Shown piece after piece: positions 26,815-39,774 of a DNA stretch of 64,000 bases. The notes below the pieces were generated by a model that was not told where the DNA came from, ran no database searches, and saw only the letters and a program-made list of their open reading frames with translations. Location of the stretch: the NCBI GenBank assembly GCA_003344405.1, contig NOWV01000009.1:1106525-1170524 (forward strand). Direction: 5' to 3'. A program made the position numbers and the translations under genes. The first letter of the stretch is position 1. Each line of letters begins with the position of its first letter. Origin of the DNA: Trichoplax sp. H2 (Eukaryota > Placozoa > Uniplacotomia > Trichoplacea).

Positions 26815-29800
26815 TTATTTAGCTGAATCATCTTCTTCTTCGGCTGTCTCTCCTTGTTTCAGTTTATCGATTATCTGTAAAGTAGATAGTTTGTAATATA
26901 ACTTTAGCATAGGTCTACTGTATATTGTATTTTAGGAATAAGAAAATGTTCTTTTCTAGAAATACGATCAATATCATTTAAATAAACACTTTTTGATTTA
27001 ACGATAAATGACAGAAAAATTCTTACTCCTTTCAGTCTGGCAATTTCTTTGCTTTCAGCGTTCTTTTTAGCATCATTAGTGATAAGTTTGACACGAGAAG
27101 CATAACTATAAAAAGTTTAATGGAATAGAGAGAATAAATGAGTCATCAGGATTTTTATTTAATTGACATTTAAAATTCCTAATTTAAATTTCTCAATTAC
27201 ATATTTTATAATGGCGCTTACGTTAATGATACAAGAGTTTCATCAGTATTGTAATCAGCTGGTGAGATGTTTACAAACATAAGAGTTTTTGCATTACCAC
27301 CTAAATAAGAATCATTTAATGTTAGAAAATGTAACAGAGAACTTAAAATTTCTCAAGCAAAGATAAATTTATTATTATGGCATGTTATTAGAACAGTTTT
27401 CCTAAAATTTGGATAAATTAACTTGTTTAACTTCTACTGTATTGCTTTAAAATTAGACGGTATTTCAGTATGACAATTTTTAACTAATCTGAGTCTATGA
27501 TGATACAACGTACCTAGTGAATCCTGCATTAACATGGTTAACTTGTTATTACGATATGGAATGAAAGATTGTTCACTGGATAATGCAGCAATAACGTCTC
27601 CCAATGCGCTTAAACTTTTATTAATTGATTGTGCTTCCTAAATATACAGCAATGTTTCATTATAAATTAAAATAATTCCATAATATTCCAGCGAGACCAT
27701 TTTTAATTTCTTTTAAATGAGACAAGTAAAGTTTAGCTTTCAATAATGCGAATTTTCATATAATTCCATACTTTTAACTGTGCTGCTGATGCTCCTGTTT
27801 TAGCGGCTCTTTCAGATCCAGCCAAATCGACCAGACTTAGCTAAGTAGCAAAAAGCAATGTGATTAATAGGTATGATGAAATTTTACAATTTTTGCATGA
27901 TTGCCAATATCGTTTTTGATTGAAATTGTGCCACGTTGCAATCGTTGATCAGATTTAGTTAAATTTTTATATTAATTGAGAACATGCAATCAATCTGATT
28001 CTCATTGGAACTTCTAATTAGTTATTCAAAATCGTGTTAAGAATTATATCAAATAATCATAATTTTAGGAAAAATCTCTTACCTTGCCGTTAATCTTATT
28101 ACCAGTGGCTAAATTTGTACTTTCAATAATAATACCAATAACTAAATGAGACCTGGAGCTTTCAGAATTCATTTCTATTTATTAAAGGAATTGAGACAAT
28201 TTTTTACTAGATTACAATTGACAAGATTCTATCTAAAACTATCATTACTTTATGGGAAAAGTAACGAATTTAAAAGTTGCAGAGTTATACAAGTATTTAT
28301 CTATTTCGGCCCATTATCAGAAAATAGTAGCTAATTTACTCACTTGTCGAAGCAGTATGCCTATTTTTAGATCCTTCTTCGAATATAGTCATCAATTCGG
28401 AACTTGTTTCTGCGTATTTTATATTTGAATTGGTAATTCTAACCATGCCCTATATCAACAAGATTATTCAATAAAAAATCCTTCTTAGCTACCTTACATT
28501 TTTCGTTATGTCATGATACATTAAATAAATGATTAAGAGAAACTTACATTCTTATCTTTCTTAATATCCATCTTTGCTGGTTGATGTAAAGTCAAGGAAA
28601 AAAAATTCCTCATGTTGACGACTCCATTCACAAGTCGAAAAAAAACAATATAGTTTATTATAAACTTTCGCTAATAATTGTATATTATTTATTATAAAAA
28701 GGATATCTCAGAATTGACTGCCGCTAGCAGGTCCAATAAGCGATCGTTGTATAACTCCAACATGTAACAGGATATTTTGAATGTATATTTTTTCCTGTAA
28801 CAATCCCATTAATCAGATTTGTTATTAAAAGTTGAATGTTATAGAATAAAAGATATCAATAACTTTTGCATTATTTACTCATTCTCTTTGACCAAGTTGA
28901 AGATTCTATCAAATGCTCTTGGAGCAATACCAGGATATTTCATGTCGCCATCACCAATCATGGTATAAGTAAATATAGTTAAGGTAAATTTAGTCTCTCA
29001 GCTGGTATAATTAAAGTACGATCATGAAGGTTATTATTTTTGACGTGAAGAAGTATCTCACACGAATAATTATTTATCTCTCATGGTAGTGCAAGCTGAT
29101 TTTAAGCTATATTCTCTAATAGAGCACACCGTAAGGTTATATTAAAAGTAATAAGGAGTAGATAAATTATGTTCGTTCTAATCATGATGAAAAAGGATAT
29201 GTTTTTCCAGAGCCAGTTTGACCATAGGCAAAAATACATACGTTGTAGCCGTCAACAGCCGATTGGACTAAATTCTACAGGTTAACATGAGGTTTTAAAT
29301 GAATTACTTAATTTCAGTATAACAGAAAGGTATTTTATTTCCAGAATTAAATAGCATAGTGTAAGTGAGATAGTATTAATAGATGATAATACAGTTAAAG
29401 GAAAAAGGATTTCCTATCGAGAACGTTTGCTTACATAAGTATCTTCAAAAACTCTCTCTTGTGATGAATCTGGCATGAAAATCTGATCAAATTGAAATTC
29501 TTTCTTTCCTTTATGGCTTGAGACATTAATCGAGTATTCATCGGGTGATTCAATAACGGAATAATTATTCTGATTTAGAGTGGGTAAGGAAACAAAAAAT
29601 TATCAATTAATAATAAGCTTGAAATATAGGCCAAGATTTCAATCATTAATCGTTTGAGATGTGATATGGAAGAGGGTAATATAATCACAATATCGATAAA
29701 TGTATACAGTATAATATATTAATTAAGCAGAACCAAAATAAGCATAGATTAATTTAACTTACCCTCTCCTTTTCACTAGAACTAAGTGGACGAGCACGAC

Positions 29801-32800
29801 AATAAACGCGGATTTTTCCTTTCATATCTTCAATAATATTGTAGTACTTCTTTCTTAATAACTAAATTGGGATATAAACATATATGAATTAATGAATTAT
29901 CAAATTTTACAGCATTTACACGCAATAAATGTATTATAATACTGCCAATTTTTACTAATAGCTAAAGAAATAGTTCCATCATGGCAGACTTACCCTTTCA
30001 GTATTAAAGTTCTCGCTTAAGGTCTTGTTGTCAGTTTCTAAATTGCTGACTTTTCTTTTAAGTTGATCTCTTTCTTCCATAGCTTGCAATCCTTCCTGTA
30101 ATTTGAAATGTCCATTAATTGGGTTTACAATCGATATAAAAAGAATTTATTTAATTAAGGACATGGAATCAATCAACTAAACTCACTAAAATGCTCTTAT
30201 ATTTATACTGATAGTTATACCTGAGCAGCTACGCCTAATTTGGCAATCTCCGCCTCGTTTGCTTTATTTTGAGTGTCTAAACTGTTATAGTCCTATAAGA
30301 TAAAGTATCAAAAAATATATGTTCTATTATGACGCATACTTTTAATAGAGCTTTGCATTTCCAATCTAGTAATAAATTGTAAGCAGTTCGCATTTATTCG
30401 TGTTTACGGTACTATACCTTTTTCAATTGAGCAAGTTCTTCTTCCGTTTTAGCTAATGTACTTTGCGTTTTTTCCAATTTATTATTGGTTGAATCTAGTT
30501 GCTTTTGGATATCTGTAGTATGTAATTATAACAGTTACTTAAATATTATATTACTAAAGTTTCTGTCAATCACGTTATATCTCTCGCATTTTTATTACAG
30601 TAGTGTAAGAAAAAAAACTTCCAATAAACTAACCCTTGATTTGTTTCTCAGCTTTCTTTAATGCTGCTTTCTAAAATATGGAAAGTTAAAAATAATTGGT
30701 TGAATAATAATTGTAGATGAAGTAAAATTGTTATGAGCTGTCTATAATCCGCGGGTATTTACCAAAGGTAACTCAAAATTGCAAGGAGAAATAAAATTTA
30801 TCATGGGCTAATAATATCTCTAAATATTGTTTTGAACTCACATCTTCTGCTAATTTTAATTTCTCTTTCATTTCTTGTTCATATTTCTTATACTTCAGTT
30901 GTTCTTCGGTAACATTCTTCTTTAAGTTAGCAACTTGTTCTTGAAGATTTTTCATTTTTTCTTGCATTTTAGGATCCACTTTTGGACCATCATTTTTCTT
31001 GGTTTTAATATCAACTTCTAGAGATTTTATCTTTTAGAACAAAAAGTAATAATCAGATTAAGTTGATTCCAATACTATAGCAGGTCTCATCTATTGAGGG
31101 ACTTTAATATCTAGTGTTTCTATTAATATTCATATCATTTAAAATGCTTAGAATAAGAAGCAATAATCGAATTAAGTTGATTCTAATACTATAGTAGGTC
31201 TCGTCTATTGAAGAACGCTAATGTCTAGTATTCTTATTAACTTTCATACCATTAAAATGCTTAAGAAATAAATGATACTAGCGCAGTTAATTATCAGTAT
31301 TGTGTAGAGAAAAAATTATAATAACTGTAAATAAATGTTTTCTAATATTTTTAATTAACGGGTACCAGTCTAATAAATTAATAGCAAGATTACTTTCTTA
31401 AGTATTATGGAAGAATTGCTCGTACCTTTCCTTCTAGAGCTGCAACCTTATTCTTTTCTTGTAGCGCTCTTTCGTTTTCTTTCTCTTGATTCTTTTTCAT
31501 TATTTCTTTAACTTGTTTATCCTTATCAGCACGCATCTTATCATTTTTTGCCTTCGAAAATTAACACATGATTAGTTCATAGGCAATACTACGCTGAAAT
31601 AGCCTTTTCCATGATGCTAAAAAAGTGGAATTATACTATAGCAGTTAAGATAATATACTGCGGTAAGTTGGCATGATGCAATACTAAAGGAATTGATCTA
31701 GTAACCAATCCCTTAATATTACCATGTCGAATCATAAAAAATTACATCAATTTTTCTAATCTTAGGATCCATACAGCAAATGTAATTGAATTGCAAAGAG
31801 AAATTCTTACCTTTAGATCTGTAGCAGTCGATTTTTCTTTCGCTAGCGATTTCTTAATTGAGTCCACCTCCGTTTGCAGTTCCTTAACTGCATTTTGCGC
31901 TTTTGCAGCTTTTTCATTCGAGCTTTGTTTTTCTTTTTCTAAGGTTTTCTATAAAAAAGTTTAGAATTAAACATTAATTGTATGATAATCCATGAAAAGG
32001 TTGAAATATGGATGATCGATAAAGAATTTATAGAGAACTATAATTGAGAATGAGTTAATACAACTAGCGATGAGTGGATATTTTACATTTCTATCTATCC
32101 GACATACAATTTTAGCCATATATTGTTTCATTTCTTTAGCTGTATCGATAGGAACTGCCTTAAGTTGAGCATTTTGTAAACTCTCAATTGTGGCCGTTGC
32201 TTCATCCAATGCCTAAGTTAATATTTAAGAGAATATTAATTATTAATATTGCAGAAATACTGGTGTAGCTAGCATGTACAATATTTGGTTTTCACGCATA
32301 AAATATCTACTATGCGTATTTGGTATAATATCTCTACAATGTTGTAACTTTCAGTTAAAGGACGGCAGATGGATTATTGAAATAACAACTTATTCAAATA
32401 ACGTTTTCCTATAGGATCTAAGCTCTTAGATAGCACTGTGACGTAGAAGAAATTATACCTTCTGCTTAGTATCGATTTCAGCTTGTAAATTATTTTTAAC
32501 AGATTCAATCTTTCTAGCTGTTTCTTGATTATCATCCGATGAATTCTCCTTCAAAGCTTGCAGCTCCTGTCGACGATATATTAATTAGTTCGGATATTTG
32601 CTAATTTTTATTTAATTCTAAGTTGTAATTCAATTTTTCTTTGCTTTACTAGCTAGGCTAGAAAAAAGTGTAATTCTACCTCCTTTAAAGCCTCTAGTTC
32701 TTCTAGATGAGAGGCGTGATTTACACGTTCTAATTCCAATTCCGATTCCAATGTTTGAACCTGACCTTGTAGAGCAGCTAGTTGTTGTTCTACCTCCTAA

Positions 32801-35800
32801 AGTAGATAACGAATGATATGATTTTATCGATTGCCTTTATTTACTATCATCAATTGCTTCATTATTTTTACCTCCAGATTCTCTGTATTGACTTCAATGG
32901 GTGCAACGACTGGAACTGGAGCTGGAGCTGGAGCTGGAGCACTGGTAACGGCAACAGCTGTAACAGCTGTAGCAGTTGCTGCTGCAGCAGCATCGGATAA
33001 TTTACTATTTAATTCTTCGATTTGCTGCTTTAATTCAGCTATTTTGCTTTCTAGCTCTTGGTTTGAATCTTGTAATTTATCCACAGAATCGGTTAGTTGT
33101 GATTTCTTCTCTAAGAGTGCATCTCTTTCTTCGGTAATATCCTTTAGTTGATCTTGTAGATCAGCAATTTGAGCCTCAAATACAGCTAAAGTTTATAAAA
33201 TTCAAACAGATTTATAGCATCTAGAATAGGCTTATCATTAATGTATGTTCGGTTGTATATCTCAAGCAAAATCAAATCGTAGACTGGCTATATAATTCGA
33301 TCCTAGTTTAAAAGTTATTTTACCTGTTGAAGCTGATGCTGTTTCTTGAACTACCAGATCATCAGGCACAACTCCATCACGTAACATGGTTAGTGCAGCA
33401 ACTGTTCCTTCAGCTTGATGCAATAGTTTTTCTTTATCTTCTAACTGTGCTTGGAGCGCCTTAAGTTGATCTTCCCTATATACAATATGGTGATTAGCAA
33501 TGTCAATAATTTGTAGCTGTAAAATGTCCCCAAAATGTGGGCTCATAATAAGTTAAAATCGGATTGTATCTGGGCAAAAATTTTTACATCGTTTAACGCT
33601 CTTACCTGTCTTTATCGTCTGCTTTGGGGCCATCCTCTTTCTCAACTTGTTTTTCTAACTTGCCAATCTGTTCTTGAAGCTCTTCTCGTTCTTTAGTGAT
33701 GCTGTCTTTCTGCTTTTCAGCGTCATTAATATCTTTATCGACATGTTCGGACTTTGCAGCACCCTCTGATTTAGTTTCATTGATTACAACTTGAAGGCTA
33801 TTCTGTAGCATAACAGCCTTAGCTTCTGCTTTCTTCAAATCTTCCATCATGGTAAGCATTCTTTGATTCAAGCGTTTATTTTCCTTTTCCAGATTTTGAT
33901 TTGACTGCACAGTATCCTCTACTTTACGTTCTGCTTCTTTTAGATTTCTTTCAGCCTCTTTTTGCGACTGCAATGATTTATCCAGATTAGCTTTAACTTC
34001 ATCTAATTCCTTTTGCAGCTTTTCTGTTTGTTCCTTGGCTGCAGCAACGGCAGCCGGATCCATCACTGGGAAAAACAGGGATAAAATTGTCATACATGGT
34101 TCAATTTTAGATATCAAACAATATTTGATCTATGTTCTAGTCTAGTTGCGTAACAATAATTGAGTTCTAAAATATATTTCAGGATAATTGAAACCTAAAT
34201 TGTAATTGGTATTATTTTCATATTTCAGTGGCATAGCTCTTTTTAACTAATCAATCGACTAATGGAGTAAATCTCTAGATCTGTGTCGGTATATTATTAT
34301 GATCAAAGAAACAGATTAGTGCTATTCATTCATACCTGGCCTATCAACAGGTTTTTCGACATAAACCGTCTCAGTTTTAATAACTACTTGCGGTTCTAGC
34401 TGAGGCAATTCTGCTACATTGCCCTCCTTTAGCATCTTTTGAACTTCAAGTTGTTGTTCATTTGTATTTATTTTTTCATCCAAAGCTTGCAATTCAGCTT
34501 GCAATTCAGCTTGCAAATCAGCTTGTAGTTGTTCTTTTACTTCATCTCTGCATGATTGATATGGTCAATTAGATGCATACTATAGCCATAAAGATTGTTC
34601 AAAATTGAAAAATTAATACGAACTCTTTAGGTTCCTGAGATTCTTCAACTTCTTGCGATTTTTCTTCGGTATTATTAAGCTCTTCTAATTTTTGTTGTAG
34701 TTCAACTTTTTTTGCATTAAGTTCTTTAGCCTCTGATTCAGCTTTTTCTAATGTTTCATCGGCTGATGTTTTAATGGCTTCATTTGTAGCTACTGTAGCC
34801 AGTACTGCTTGTAAACGTTCTTGTAATGCGTTATACTGTAGTTTAACAGCGTTTAATTCCTAAAAGCAGAAAAATTTGTAAGTATATTAACATGTTTTAT
34901 CAGCTACAGACGAATGATACGGTAGTCTCTAAAATACAAATATTGATCATTATATCTAATCGTAATCCGTTGCTTGAGAGAAAAAATGAAGTTAAAATAT
35001 GATTAAGATTAGAAGAGCTATGAATTTTTACCACTTTAGCGGCAGTAGCTTCTTCTTCTAGTCTCTCTTTCTCTTCTAGGCTTATTCCTTGCGGTTGAGG
35101 TGGAGGAGCAGATGTTACTAATGCTTCTGTTGTAACGACAGCAGCAACTGTTGCCTCTTGGTTTGCGTCTACGGTATCAGCCCTATAATATTAAGAAGAA
35201 ATCGAACGAAAAGATTTTAAGATGAGGTAACTCCTGATCATTTACCATTCAAAATTTCTAGTATGTTTAACTTGTTTCTACTATATTATGCCTACAATAT
35301 TATAGAAATGAGAGTTAAAAGTTTCCTTTGGAATTGATAATTGGATAGCTGTAATCTTTAACTCGAAAGTAATAGTAAAGTAATTGCTCATCGTCACATC
35401 ATCTCAGACACTAATGACCTTTTCAGTAGTCTTTCTTTTTCTTCTTCCCATGATTCCTTTTCTTTCTCATGCTGATCGATTTGCTCTTTTAACTTATTAA
35501 TATCCTCATCGAAATTTTCTCTTATTCTTGCAATATCTTTTTCGTGATCATCATTAATGGATTGAATTTTTTCTTCTAATTTAGACTTATCCGATTGCAT
35601 TAAAGCTGCCGCATCTTCCAGATCTATAACCCAGAAATAAATTACATTAGGCTCGGCTGATATGAAACAACCTAGTATCAATGGATATACACTCTACTAT
35701 TGATGTATTGAAAAATTTTATTGGAAATTAACCTGCTGTGTATTTGGCTCTTTCAGTATCTAACTGTTTGGTTAATTCGTTAATCATGTCCACCTGGAAA

Positions 35801-38800
35801 GCAAAATTTTTATCATGTCAATAATACTGTGATATACGTATACCCTCTGCTATAGCCTATAACCAAGCAATATCGTTATATTACTTTTTCTTTCTCTATT
35901 CTTTCATATTCCTCTTTATTATAAAGCATCAAGGCTCGATTCTCTTTCATTAGTGTTGAATTCTTGTCGGTTAGGCTCTAAATGGTTAAAAAAAATGAAG
36001 TATTCGTAAATCAATGTATATTATCATATCGATCTTGGTCTCTAGAATAGCAAGATTTTCTAGTTTAACCGTTAAATGTTACTCTGGTAGCTTATCTAAA
36101 ATCTACTTATCACCACAATTGCTCTCCTACATTTAAGGAAGAATTCCAATATTCCTCTTTGTTGCTTAAATCATTCCTATGTATTGTTATGACCTCCTTG
36201 AACATAGTGATTTTGCTGTTGTGATGAGTTCTCAAATTAATAACGAAATGATTGAATTGATTCTACAAGGGAGTCGATGTTCAATAAAATAATACCCGAT
36301 TAAACTTGGAAATAATTGATATCTCAAATTGAAGAGAATATAACGTCAATAGTTTTACTTGTGTATCATCTTCAATATTCTTATAAGTTTCTTCAATTTG
36401 GGTTACAATACTCAAGTGATTGGCTTTCATTTTCTTCATATCTTCGGTAATCTATTTTATAACATCGAGAATATCATACAAAGTTTATGAAAGATACTAC
36501 ATTAGGTTAAGTACTGATTAAGTAAATTCAAACAAGCCATCGTCGAAGAATAGCTACCTTAGTGAGACAATCTTTTGCTTGACTCCACGGCACATAAGCA
36601 CTGGATTGAAGCGCTGTTACAGGTTGGGCAAGAAGTGAATTATTGGATGATCTTCGATCTTCGCCAGCTAAATTATAAATGTCAAAGTAAAGCTTTGTAT
36701 TTCATGATGTGTATACTACGGCTAACTAAATCGGTACATAATATATTTACGATATTTTCAAATTGACATAATCATATTGAGATACTAACTACGTTCTCGG
36801 ATAGATCCAGTAACAGATTTTTTGGATATATTGGATCCACGCTAATATAAGAAATAGCACAAGTAAATTGAGACACATTGAATAAAAAATGTTAGATTCT
36901 GTCCATACACTTTAAAGTCATTAACGTAAAGATTCGATACTTACTCTGGATAACGATTCATTCTTTTCATTTTGTCTTTCTATTTCTGAAAGGGAACGTA
37001 AGCTAGTAACACTTCCAGATTGTTCACCATTAGTGACATTTTTATTAGAACGAACACTTGTTGTACTACCCATAGGTTGCGAAGATTCTCCTTTAGTTTG
37101 TTGGCCATTGCGTAAACTAGATCGACTACCTGTCAGCTGAGTCGTTTCGCCGTTAGCTTGTTCGATTTTAGGTAAACTTATCTTGTCTCCTGTCTCAACA
37201 GGAGTATTTTCACCAATGATTTCTTCCTTTAAGTTGATTTTACTACCAGTTTGATTGGCATTATCGACTGGTTCTTTACTTCGTACACTGATTACACTGC
37301 CAGATTTAGAGTTTGCAGTTTGATTTTCTGCAGGTTGTTGGCGATTTCTTAAACTTACTTGGCTCCCAGTTTTAGAATTTGGGACGTTTTCTGATACTTG
37401 TTGATTTCGAAGACTGACTTGACTTCCAGCTTTGGAATTTGGAATTTTAGTATTCTCTGATGCTTGTTGATTGCGTACGCTGACTTGACTTCCAGCTTTG
37501 GAATTTGGAATATTAGTGTTCTCTGATGCTTGTTGATTGCGAACACTAGCTTGACTTCCAGTTTTGGAATTTGAAATGTTAGTATTCTCTGATACTTGTT
37601 GATTGCGAACACTAGCTTGACTTCCAGATTTAGAACTTGGAACTTTTTTCTCATTCGATTCCGGCTGTTTTTGAAGATTTGGATTGCTATTAGTTACTGC
37701 TGAATCTGTAGCTGGTTGTTGTTTTTCACGTAGACTAGCGTGGCTGCCGTTGATGGTAGGCTCGTTTCCGTTTATGACCTTAGCTTCTGCATTATTTTCG
37801 TCTATAAGAAGTTGGATAAGGATAAGAGATAAATTCTTTTTAGAACTTTTAGGACGTATTGATTAATGCTACATCAACGCATAAATTAGTAATCGAATAT
37901 TTTATTAAGTTGAATCAGACCTTTTGCAGCTTTCTTATTCGCTGAGGCTGGTCGGCTTGGCGTTTCTTCCACCATGAAAGCATTACGTTTAGCGGATGGT
38001 GGTCGACTATTGCTAGCATCATTTTTATTACTCTTGTTTGCTGTGCTAGGCCTACTCGTGTTAACTTCTTGTTTCTTTGCGGCTGACGTGGGACGACTAC
38101 TCGCTTGTTTATTATCTTCTGTGCCATTAACTGTCTTTGGTTCTGAAGATGATTCTGCATTAGGTTTGAAGCCATTTTTAGCTGATCCTGGTCTAGCCGT
38201 TGCGGATGGTGGACGCCCTGATTTGGATGCAGTTCCAGGACGTTGGCTGGCACTTGTTGGTCGACTCTGTGAGGGATTGATTTATTTTTAGTTAGACTAA
38301 TTTAATTGTATATTGGTTTCTGAAGGTACGATTAAATTGATTCAGTTCTTCATCTATTAATACTACTATACCTGAGGAGGACCCATAGGCTCATCTACTA
38401 TCGATCCAGGCAAGCTGGCAACATCGGCAGCAATAGAATGTGTTGTGCTATGAATACTAGCGGTTTCTGGATCTTTTCGTTGTTGGACAACGACATCGTG
38501 TTCATTGTCATCAACTTTTTGATTATCAAATTCTTTAATTCGACTTTTTCCGGCGGAAGATCCTAGAATTGATTACATTTAAAATAAAAATTAAGATATA
38601 GCCTGTTTAAAGGATAATTATCTCATTTTACAAGTTTATGTATCGAGAATATTTTTAAATTTTTGACTACAACTCATTCCAATACGGGTCCTCCATTATG
38701 ATGCTTAAAAAAAGTACTCTCTTCATTCGACATTTAATCAAATTACCAGTACTTGAAATTTCCATATTAATTTATGCTGTTGATAAGTTTATTCTGTTTA

Positions 38801-39487
38801 ACTTGTTATAATAGAATATTATTTACAGTTACGCTTATAATATTCTGCAACTTTGAACTATCGGTTGATCCGGTAGTACGGTATTAATTAGTAGACATTA
38901 TAACTTTCTAATGATAATCATAATTGTCATATCACCTATGCGACGATTTTATTTTCTCAAACATTTGTGGCCTAGCATTACAGTTAGGATTGATGATACT
39001 ATTCTTTTCTAACTATAAAAAATATTTTGCAATGCAATATACTGAGAAGCGCTTAAGTAAAATGGATGCTGTGATTTTTTTCTAATACGTCTATCAGTGT
39101 TCGATACAGCGGGTATCAAGAAAATAAAATCTTCCTGACTAGATTATCAACGTTATCATTGGCATTGAATTATATCTTTAGTTACTTTTATAGGACGATA
39201 ATATAGACTATCAAGCGATAAATTACTTTATTCCTGATTATTGTAGTATAAAGCGTATTATGCTTTGATTAATAGTCAAGATAAATACGACCACCACATT
39301 ATTTTATTGGCATCGTTCAGAATACAATACTATAGAATCCCTAAAAATGATGTTTTATCCTCTTCAAAAAGGATAAAATTTTATCATTCCAGTTACTAGA
39401 TTGATGATTACCTCGTTTATTACTTCCAGATTGTACCGCAACTGGTTCTACCTTGGTTTTGCGTTTTTTAACGGCTACGGAAGCCAT
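26815..39487 (-). CDS. Kinesin-14 (KCBP/kinesin-C-like) with C-terminal motor and repeat-rich N-terminus, 39 exons
   Basis: Exons in transcript order run from 39487-39412, 38562-38372, 38266-37921, 37801-36945, 36841-36793, 36667-36558 and 36451-36359 on to the last at 26874-26815. I followed the reading frame through all 39; the sum is 5823 nt, or 1940 residues. Domains in order: a basic N-terminus (AVKKRK); SRPxSA-type repeats in exon 3; twelve GSxxS(L/V)R repeats in exon 4; a coiled coil of about 1000 residues (exons 7-26) broken by an Ala/Pro linker (APAPAPAPV); the neck [20 protein letters not shown]; and the motor. The motor shows [10 protein letters not shown] (P-loop, about 1659-1668), NSESSRSHL (switch I), VDLAGSE (switch II) and [16 protein letters not shown]. 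The tail is short and acidic ([12 protein letters not shown]). The neck sequence before the motor and the motor's C-terminal place mean a minus-end-directed kinesin-14; the neck is closest to the KCBP/sea-urchin kinesin-C group as I know it. Calmodulin binding is not shown. The exon 12 donor (GTTCGT) is weak but the phase demands it. Confidence 0.93.
28581..28706 (-). other. Putative U12-type intron 31 of the kinesin gene, unusual 3' end
   Basis: The minus strand reads GAG then ATATCCTTTTT at the 5' splice site, a full match to the minor-spliceosome consensus. Near the 3' end is TTCCTTGAC, a full match to the U12 branch site. Both flanking exons are fixed by the motor sequence ([14 protein letters not shown] before, DIKKDK after) and demand a phase-0 junction. 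The AC and CAG ends close to the branch site are out of phase. Phase-0 choices are TCAA (AT-AA, 11 nt past the branch A, given here) or AAAG (AT-AG, 20 nt past it, which would end the intron at 28572 and remove three residues). Confidence 0.7.
28969..29200 (-). other. U12-type AT-AC intron 29 of the kinesin gene
   Basis: It interrupts the P-loop region. The exon ends GGCTCTGGAAAAAC; the intron begins ATATCCTTTT and ends TTTAC; the next exon begins TTATACCATG. Joining gives GSGKT-YTM exactly as in kinesins. No GT or AG fits. The branch-like TTACCTTAAC sits about 10 nt before the AC. AT-AC ends with these 5' and branch sequences are diagnostic of the minor spliceosome. Confidence 0.92.
31033..31262. 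repeat. Two-copy tandem duplication, 114 bp unit, in a kinesin intron
   Basis: AAGTAATAATCAGATTAAGT at 31044 and AAGCAATAATCGAATTAAGT at 31158 begin two copies that stay alignable through ATACTATAGYAGGTCTC and on to AAAATGCTTA. The duplication lies wholly within the intron between kinesin exons 21 and 22. Confidence 0.8.
37333..37662 (-). repeat. Coding minisatellite, 66 bp (22 residue) unit, kinesin exon 4
   Basis: On the plus strand the word TGTTGATT recurs at 37399, 37465, 37531 and 37597, exactly 66 bp apart, with a more diverged copy on the low side. The minus strand encodes units of the form SKxGSQ(A/V)S(V/L)RNQQxSENT. The period is a multiple of three, so copy number can change without breaking the frame. 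More diverged GSxxS(L/V)R units continue to about 36960. Confidence 0.9.
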
Positions 39488-39737
39488 GTTTATTAGTTTG
39501 ATTTAATATGCTTCGATGATTATTCGACGGTATATTGATACACTGTTCGCTCTCTCTTACTATAAGTATATGACATCCAGCGGAGATTCTATTGGAATAC
39601 AGTAGAAACTTGATCCATGAACAGTTTTATGATCCTTTTAACATCGATGATTCTATGAAACAATATAGCTAAAAATGGATATGATAGAATGTATAAGATT
39701 ACAATTAGCCTAACAGACGTCATTAACCAATGATCTG

Positions 39738-39752
39738 GTTGCTAATGGCAAC
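39738..39752. promoter_or_regulatory. RFX X-box-like site between kinesin and TAF1C
   Basis: GTTGCTAATGGCAAC: two near-perfect inverted half-sites (GTTGCT / GGCAAC) with a 3-base spacer, matching the RFX X-box pattern. It lies about 250 bp before the kinesin start codon. X-boxes at this distance are typical of ciliary genes in animals. A CCAAT word is nearby at 39726-39730. Confidence 0.55.
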
Positions 39753-39774
39753 ATGAAGTGGAAACAAAGATTGG

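Noticed and set aside
32818-33151. Plus-strand ORFs rich in Gly/Ala/Ser or Trp/Ser
   Set aside because: They are the antisense of the Ala/Pro linker in kinesin exon 16 (GCAGCA and GGAGCT repeats).
37915-38291. Overlapping ORFs on both strands (112 codons minus, 105 codons plus) around 37.9-38.3 kb
   Set aside because: Both are out-of-frame shadows of kinesin exon 3, whose SRPxSA-rich frame joins its neighbours in phase.
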